Assembly (NCBI RefSeq): GCF_900128975.1
Contig: NZ_FQVC01000001.1
Coordinates: 248,001 to 312,000, forward strand
Length of the DNA stretch: 64,000 nucleotides
Direction: 5' to 3'
Source: Devosia limi DSM 17137
GTDB taxonomy: Bacteria; Pseudomonadota; Alphaproteobacteria; Rhizobiales; Devosiaceae
Part shown: positions 59,938-64,000 of the stretch, in pieces
How positions within the stretch are numbered: position 1 is the stretch's first letter
Layout: each line of letters begins with the position of its first letter
Translations under genes and position numbers: made by a program
Notes under the pieces: model-generated
Databases searched by the model: none
What the model was told of the DNA's origin: nothing
The model's input: the letters and a program-made list of their open reading frames with translations, nothing else

Positions 59938-59953
59938 TTAACAGTCTGCTAAC
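59938..59953 (+). promoter_or_regulatory. Possible CtrA-binding site upstream of the DUF2336 gene
   Basis: TTAACAGTCTGCTAAC matches TTAA-N7-TTAAC with a single mismatch (C for T in the second half). It lies about 66 bp before the ATG at 60019. Only one other comparable site is seen in the window. Confidence 0.5.
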
Positions 59954-60018
59954 GAATTGCCGGCAAGAGTAGGGGCGCGCCAGATTCCGGCGCTTTGCGA
60001 GTCGACGGTTCCCAAAAA

Positions 60019-61158
60019 ATGCTCGGTTTTCAACCTTACGAGACGTTCAACCTCCTGATCGAGACCGGTGGCGTGGACCGCACGAACACCCTGCTGATAG
60101 CTGCCTGCGATGCCTATGCGCGGCGCGGCAAGCCAACCAGTCCCGAAATGGAGCAATTCGAGACATTGGCTGCCCGCCTGTTCCCGGTTGCCGGGGCCCA
60201 GGCGCGCGCCAAGGGTGCCGCCCTTCTCGGCCGCGCCGAAACGCTGTCCCCCCTGCTCGAAGGCCTCGTCGTCGCCCATATCGGTGAAGACCTTATCGGG
60301 TTTCTGGAAGCAGCCCCCGAGCTGTCCGAAGCCACCATGCTCGACATTATCGCGCGTTATGACGTCGCCGCCGCCGCCACGCTGGCGCGGCGCCAGGACC
60401 TGACCAACGTGGTTCTCGCCAAGCTGTTCCAGATGAATTCGCGCAAGGTCTATCGCGCGCTAGCCGACAATACCTCGATCGTACCGCGCGGTGCCTATCT
60501 CAGCGCACTCGCTCGGTCGGCACAGATGGATCATATCGTCGCCGAGTCGCTGGCCAAGCGCAGCGATTTCGACGCTGCCCTGCTGGCCCCGGCCTTTTTC
60601 GACCTGTCCGATCAGGATCGGGTCAAGGTCATCCATGCCTTCGCTCATCGCGAAACCCCACTTGCTCCAATCAAGAAGACCATCGAACAGATCTCGGTCG
60701 CCAATCAGGAACTGACCCGCGCGCTGATGAAGCTGTTTTCCGAGAACCGTCGTCCCGAAGTCACCAAGCTGCTCAGTCAGATCACCGGCCTTGATGAAGT
60801 CCGCTGCGGCCAGATCGCCCATGACGTCACCGGCGCCTCGTTGTTCGTGGTGCTCCGCGCCTTTGGCTGCTCGGCCTATGACGGGCTCAAGGTGCTGATC
60901 CACGCCACCGCCCATGACAATGAGCGCAGCCAGGCCCTTGCCGATTTCGCCACCCTGTTCGGTAATGTCACCGCCGATTCGATGGCCTACCTGATGAGCG
61001 CCTGGCGCGGTGAAGTGAACCTGCTGGAGTTGGCCAAGCCCGAATACCGGCCGTTCATCGAAAACAGCCGTCGCACTCCGCTGCAAAATACCCACAACCC
61101 GATCGTCGAAGAGGCCATTGAAGCCCTCGCCCGCATCGGGATCAAGCGCGCCAGCTAA
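60019..61158 (+). CDS. DUF2336-family helical-repeat protein
   Basis: The 379-residue soluble protein consists of short helix pairs: LVLAKLFQMNSRKVYRALADNTS, LARSAQMDHIVAESLAKRSDFDAALLAPAFFDL and others, like HEAT-type repeats in DUF2336 proteins of alphaproteobacteria. There is no signal peptide. Several DUF2336 proteins are linked with cell-cycle or flagellar regulation in the group, but that is weak support here. I take the ATG at 60019 (MLGFQPYETFNLLI); the TTG frame 8 codons earlier is unlikely. A possible CtrA site lies upstream. A strong perfect hairpin follows 10 nt after its stop. Confidence 0.8.
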   Translation: MLGFQPYETFNLLIETGGVDRTNTLLIAACDAYARRGKPTSPEMEQFETLAARLFPVAGAQARAKGAALLGRAETLSPLLEGLVVAHIGEDLIGFLEAAPELSEATMLDIIARYDVAAAATLARRQDLTNVVLAKLFQMNSRKVYRALADNTSIVPRGAYLSALARSAQMDHIVAESLAKRSDFDAALLAPAFFDLSDQDRVKVIHAFAHRETPLAPIKKTIEQISVANQELTRALMKLFSENRRPEVTKLLSQITGLDEVRCGQIAHDVTGASLFVVLRAFGCSAYDGLKVLIHATAHDNERSQALADFATLFGNVTADSMAYLMSAWRGEVNLLELAKPEYRPFIENSRRTPLQNTHNPIVEEAIEALARIGIKRAS

Positions 61159-61168
61159 GGCTGGAGGC

Positions 61169-61219
61169 CCTGCCCCTTGTCGTCGCGCCTCGCCTCGAGG
61201 CGCGACGACAAGGGGCAGG
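61169..61219. terminator. Perfect 24-bp inverted repeat hairpin, between convergent genes
   Basis: The left arm (61169-61192, starting CCTGCCCCTTGTCGTCGCGC) is exactly complementary to the right arm (61196-61219), with a loop of only CCT. This is the strongest hairpin in the window. It lies 10 nt after the DUF2336 stop and 66 nt beyond the end of the DUF1491 gene, so it may stop transcription from both sides. There is no T-run on either side, so a Rho-independent mechanism is not certain. Confidence 0.6.
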
Positions 61220-61285
61220 TCTGCGGGCAGCGCGTGAGTAGCATGGTTATCGGGTGGACCTCAGCAACAGGGCGAACAACGGCCC

Positions 61286-61624
61286 CTAGGCGACAACCTC
61301 AATCCCCGGATCATCGCCACGCAGATCGAGGCTGATCACCCAGAGATCGGGGTCAAACTCGACTTCCCGGACAATGCGGTCGCGCACCATGGCCGGTTCG
61401 ACATGGCTGAAGCGCCGCTGAAACACCAGATTGGCTGATTCCTCGTTGCGGCTGACCATGGGCGCTGGAGTGAACAACGACACGGTGCCATCAAGGTGGT
61501 CGATTTCGACATAGACCTGACCGGCAACCGGATCGCCCCGGCGCGAGACGACGCACATATTGCCCAGGTCATTGTGCCGCCGCACGAAGACGCCGCACCA
61601 GATATCGGAGCGGAGGCGAGTCAC
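61286..61624 (-). CDS. DUF1491-family protein
   Basis: The 112-residue protein has a small compact fold with WCGVFVRRHNDLGNMCVVSRRGDPVAGQVYVEID and FQRRFSHVEPAMVRDRIVREVEFDPDLWVISLD, the pattern of DUF1491 in alphaproteobacteria. It has no signal. It starts with GTG, one base overlapping the stop of the peptidoglycan-binding gene (TAGTG), so it is coupled to it. The function is unknown. Confidence 0.85.
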   Translation of the reverse strand: MTRLRSDIWCGVFVRRHNDLGNMCVVSRRGDPVAGQVYVEIDHLDGTVSLFTPAPMVSRNEESANLVFQRRFSHVEPAMVRDRIVREVEFDPDLWVISLDLRGDDPGIEVVA

Positions 61625-62787
61625 TAGATATCGGCGCCGGCAGCGCGCAACAGGCCCGGCAGTTCAGGGGTAACCTGACCGGTCATCTGGTAATTGTGGA
61701 ACACTTCAAACGAGCGAATGGCCTTTGCCGTGGCTTCCCCGGTCTTGCCGTCAATGGGGGCATGGAAGAAGCCCAGGCTCGCCAGCCCGCGCTGCACCTG
61801 CGACACCAACTGGGTGTCATTGGCCGGCCTGACAGTGGCCGCGCGCACCTGATCAGGCACGATCGTCGCTGCTTCACGCTTGGGAACAATGGTTTCGAGC
61901 GATGCCACCTGCTGCACCGGCGCTGGCATCGGTTGGACATTGGTCGCCATCACCGGCATGGCTGGCACTGGCTTGATAGCCGGAGGGGGCGGCGTCGCGC
62001 GTCCGCCATCGACGGCTGCAACGATTGAATCGATCGTCTGGGCAGCCGCGTTGCCGACGGTATCAATCACGTTCTCGGCCGGGCTGATCGCCGGCAGGCG
62101 CGCGACGACCCGATCAGGAGCCCGCGCCGGGGCAGCGGCGGGCCGAGGCGCGGGAGCCGGTTGCGGCGTCGCGGCGGCCGCCTGTACCACCACGGGAAGC
62201 ATGCCGGTCGCATCGGCTCGCAGAATGGCGTCGATGACCTCGCGGCTGACTGCGCCCATGGGCGTCATGCCATTGCGTTCCTCAAAGGCGCGGATCGCCT
62301 GCGCCGTCATCGGCCCGTAATAGCCGTCGACGGTGCCGCTGAAGAGCCCCATCTCTGTCAGCTTCTTTTGCACTGCGAACACGTCTTTGTTGCCCACCGG
62401 CTTGCTGGGGACCGCTGCCGGCTTGACGCTGCCGGTGGTTTCGCTGGTGACCATCTGGGTGACGGCGGTCTGCTGCATCGGCACCGGGGCCGGCAACACC
62501 AATTGCTGCGGCGCCGCGAGCGTTGCCGCTTCGGGCACCAATGGCGAAGGCGCGAACATCGGCGCGGGGTGGCGCGCGGTTTGAAAGTATAGCGCATTAC
62601 TGCCGGCCAAGGCCGTCAGCGTCACCATGGCGAGCAGGCCGGTCGAGGCGAGCGGGGCGCGCATGTAGTGCGTCAAGGTCCAGATGCCAAAGCGACCCAA
62701 CGAGGTCGCAACGGCGCTACCTGCCAACAGAGGCAGCCGCGTGAAGGTTGTGGCCGTCATTGCGCTTTTCTTTTTTCGTCGTGCCAT
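61624..62787 (-). CDS. Membrane-anchored peptidoglycan-binding domain protein
   Basis: The 387-residue protein has a basic N-terminus (MARRKKKSAM), a membrane segment (about 47-68) and a Pro/Ala-rich periplasmic part. Two peptidoglycan-binding type 1 units follow: DVFAVQKKLTEMGLFSGTVDGYYGPMTAQAIRAFEE (about 134-170) and LVSQVQRGLASLGFFHAPIDGKTGEATAKAIRSFEV (near 330-365). It could tether a complex to the cell wall. An internal ATG at 62758-62760 that overlaps the kinase stop (ATGA) is an alternative start; the earlier one overlaps the kinase by 31 nt. It is coupled to the sensor kinase and to the DUF1491 gene. Confidence 0.82.
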   Translation of the reverse strand: MARRKKKSAMTATTFTRLPLLAGSAVATSLGRFGIWTLTHYMRAPLASTGLLAMVTLTALAGSNALYFQTARHPAPMFAPSPLVPEAATLAAPQQLVLPAPVPMQQTAVTQMVTSETTGSVKPAAVPSKPVGNKDVFAVQKKLTEMGLFSGTVDGYYGPMTAQAIRAFEERNGMTPMGAVSREVIDAILRADATGMLPVVVQAAAATPQPAPAPRPAAAPARAPDRVVARLPAISPAENVIDTVGNAAAQTIDSIVAAVDGGRATPPPPAIKPVPAMPVMATNVQPMPAPVQQVASLETIVPKREAATIVPDQVRAATVRPANDTQLVSQVQRGLASLGFFHAPIDGKTGEATAKAIRSFEVFHNYQMTGQVTPELPGLLRAAGADI

Positions 62788-64000
62788 GGGGTAACTTGGA
62801 TGGGGGCGGGCTCGCGATGGAGGGGGGTGACTGTCGCAGTCTCCACCACCTTTATTGCTGGACCGTTTATAGGAAGCAGAACGGTGACCATTGTACCTGC
62901 CCCAATTTCGGACATCGCCCGCAAAGTGCCGTCATGCAGGTCAACTAGCCCCTTGACGATGGACAGGCCGAGACCGGTACCTTCGTAGCGACGGTTGAGA
63001 CCATCCTGAACCTGGAAGAACGGCTCGCCCACGCGCTGCAGCGATTCGGGGGCCATCCCGATGCCGTTGTCGACCACGCTCATGTTGACGCACTGGCCCT
63101 GGCGCTTCATCGTTACGGTCACGGTGCCGCCTTCGTGGCTGAACTTGATGGCATTCGAGAGCAGGTTCAGCAGGATTTGTCGGCAGGCGCGTTCGTCGGC
63201 CACCAGCATCGGCAGGTGCCGGGAAATGTCGCCGACCAGCCGAATCTGGCGTTCCTGCGCCAGGTTTTCGACCAACCGGAAGCAATTATGGACCAGCGTA
63301 TCGGGCAGGAAGGGCTCGGGCTGCAGTTCGAACTTGCCCGCTTCAATCTTGGACATATCGAGCAGCATGCCGACCACTTCCAGCAGGTGCTTGCCGCTCT
63401 GGTGGATCAGACCGGCATATTCCTTATGCGTTGGCGACAGATCGCCACCAATGCCCGAGCTCATCATCTCGGAGAAGCCGACAACGGCATTGAGCGGCGT
63501 ACGCAGTTCATGGCCAATGGTCGCCAGAAAGCGCGACTTGGCATTGGAGGCTTCCTCGGCCACGCGCCGCGCCTCTTCGACTGCTGCCTGCTGGTCCCTG
63601 CGCTCGGTAACGTCACGGAACAGCGCCACCACCTCGTAGCGCAGTTCGCCCTTGGCGGCATCAAGCACCGGCGAAAAGCTGATCTCGACCCAGATGAAGT
63701 GCGGAACCCGCACGCCGGCCACTGGATCGTCCTGGCGCATCCGCACTTCGATCGTGCGCGACTTGCCGCCCTGGTTGGCGTCAGCAAAAGCGGTCAGATA
63801 GGCGGGACGGTCCAGCACATGCAGGCGCTCCCCCAGCGAGGCGCCGCTCAGCTCATAGCGCCGGCAGCCAAACAGCGATTCGGAGGAGCGCGAGGCCAGC
63901 AACAGTTCGCCATTGCTGGAAAAACGGATTACCGCGTCCTGCACATGCTCGATCAGATGGCGATAGGCGCTCATCTGCGCCTTGTCATAGACGTCATAGG
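62757..64000 (-). CDS. PAS-containing sensor histidine kinase, N-terminally incomplete
   Basis: The visible part runs from the right window edge to the stop at 62757; the ATG at 63972-63974 is probably internal, since upstream codons (YDVYDKAQ) stay open. It has a PAS domain (EHVQDAVIRFSSNGELLLASRSSE to FRDVTERRDQ), a HisKA domain (His155 from that ATG, in ATIGHELRTPLNAVVGFSEMM) and a HATPase domain with LLSNAIKFSHEG, DNGIGM and GTGLGLSIV. This resembles rhizobial PAS kinases of the DivJ/PleC/PdhS group, but the assignment is not certain. It should phosphorylate a separate regulator such as DivK. It is coupled to the downstream peptidoglycan-binding gene. Confidence 0.85.
   Translation of the reverse strand, partial: YDVYDKAQMSAYRHLIEHVQDAVIRFSSNGELLLASRSSESLFGCRRYELSGASLGERLHVLDRPAYLTAFADANQGGKSRTIEVRMRQDDPVAGVRVPHFIWVEISFSPVLDAAKGELRYEVVALFRDVTERRDQQAAVEEARRVAEEASNAKSRFLATIGHELRTPLNAVVGFSEMMSSGIGGDLSPTHKEYAGLIHQSGKHLLEVVGMLLDMSKIEAGKFELQPEPFLPDTLVHNCFRLVENLAQERQIRLVGDISRHLPMLVADERACRQILLNLLSNAIKFSHEGGTVTVTMKRQGQCVNMSVVDNGIGMAPESLQRVGEPFFQVQDGLNRRYEGTGLGLSIVKGLVDLHDGTLRAMSEIGAGTMVTVLLPINGPAIKVVETATVTPLHREPAPIQVTPWHDEKRKAQ

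Overview
The window is a GC-rich alphaproteobacterial chromosome segment. It most likely comes from a Hyphomicrobiales (rhizobial-type) organism, possibly Devosia or a relative. This is inferred from the feuQ-feuP pair close to cycHJKL (ccmI-E-F-H), degP, a two-component system and glnE, which is a rhizobial-type order, from the rhizobial-type N-terminus of the class A penicillin-binding protein, and from a full gene transfer agent (GTA) structural cluster of the Rhodobacter capsulatus type. No rRNA, tRNA, CRISPR array, integrase, transposase or replication origin was recognised.

Layout. 0-17.5 kb: end of a type II NADH dehydrogenase gene, a DMT-family exporter, a GH2 beta-mannosidase, a membrane GGDEF/EAL protein, three tandem paralogous ABC exporter half-transporters, aminopeptidase N (pepN), and an orphan sensor kinase followed by a 56-codon gene. 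17.5-28.6 kb: a minus-strand series ccmI-ccmE-ccmF-ccmH, degP, OmpR-type regulator, sensor kinase and glnE, covering cytochrome c maturation, envelope quality control and nitrogen control. 28.7-36.7 kb: a coupled pair of sarcosine-oxidase-like flavoproteins, an unknown helical protein, a small lipoprotein, feuQ and feuP with a small periplasmic protein upstream (candidate FeuN), and a small membrane protein.

36.7-51.6 kb: a GTA head-tail cluster on the minus strand with recognisable counterparts of g1 to g15 (terminases, portal, protease, capsid, connectors, tail tube, tape measure, baseplate/hub, NlpC/P60 peptidase, host-specificity protein). A muramidase whose C-terminus carries holin-like membrane segments overlaps the end of g15, so packaging, capsid, tail and lysis functions lie together. 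Two very small translationally coupled genes lie between portal and protease. Palindromic repeats occupy four intergenic gaps of the cluster and fill the 680 bp upstream of it.

52.2-64 kb: an Hsp70-like protein reduced to the ATPase domain, a GGDEF protein with a destroyed active-site motif, YcgN, a class A penicillin-binding protein with a probable TTG start, a DUF1214/DUF1254 pair, a lipoprotein, a DUF2336 protein, and a coupled set of sensor kinase, peptidoglycan-binding protein and DUF1491 protein running off the window end. Two near-consensus CtrA sites precede the degenerate GGDEF gene and the DUF2336 gene. At least four families of palindromic repeats are scattered through the non-coding DNA, including a ~92 bp composite element present five times and, once, a hairpin with two perfect 24-bp arms.
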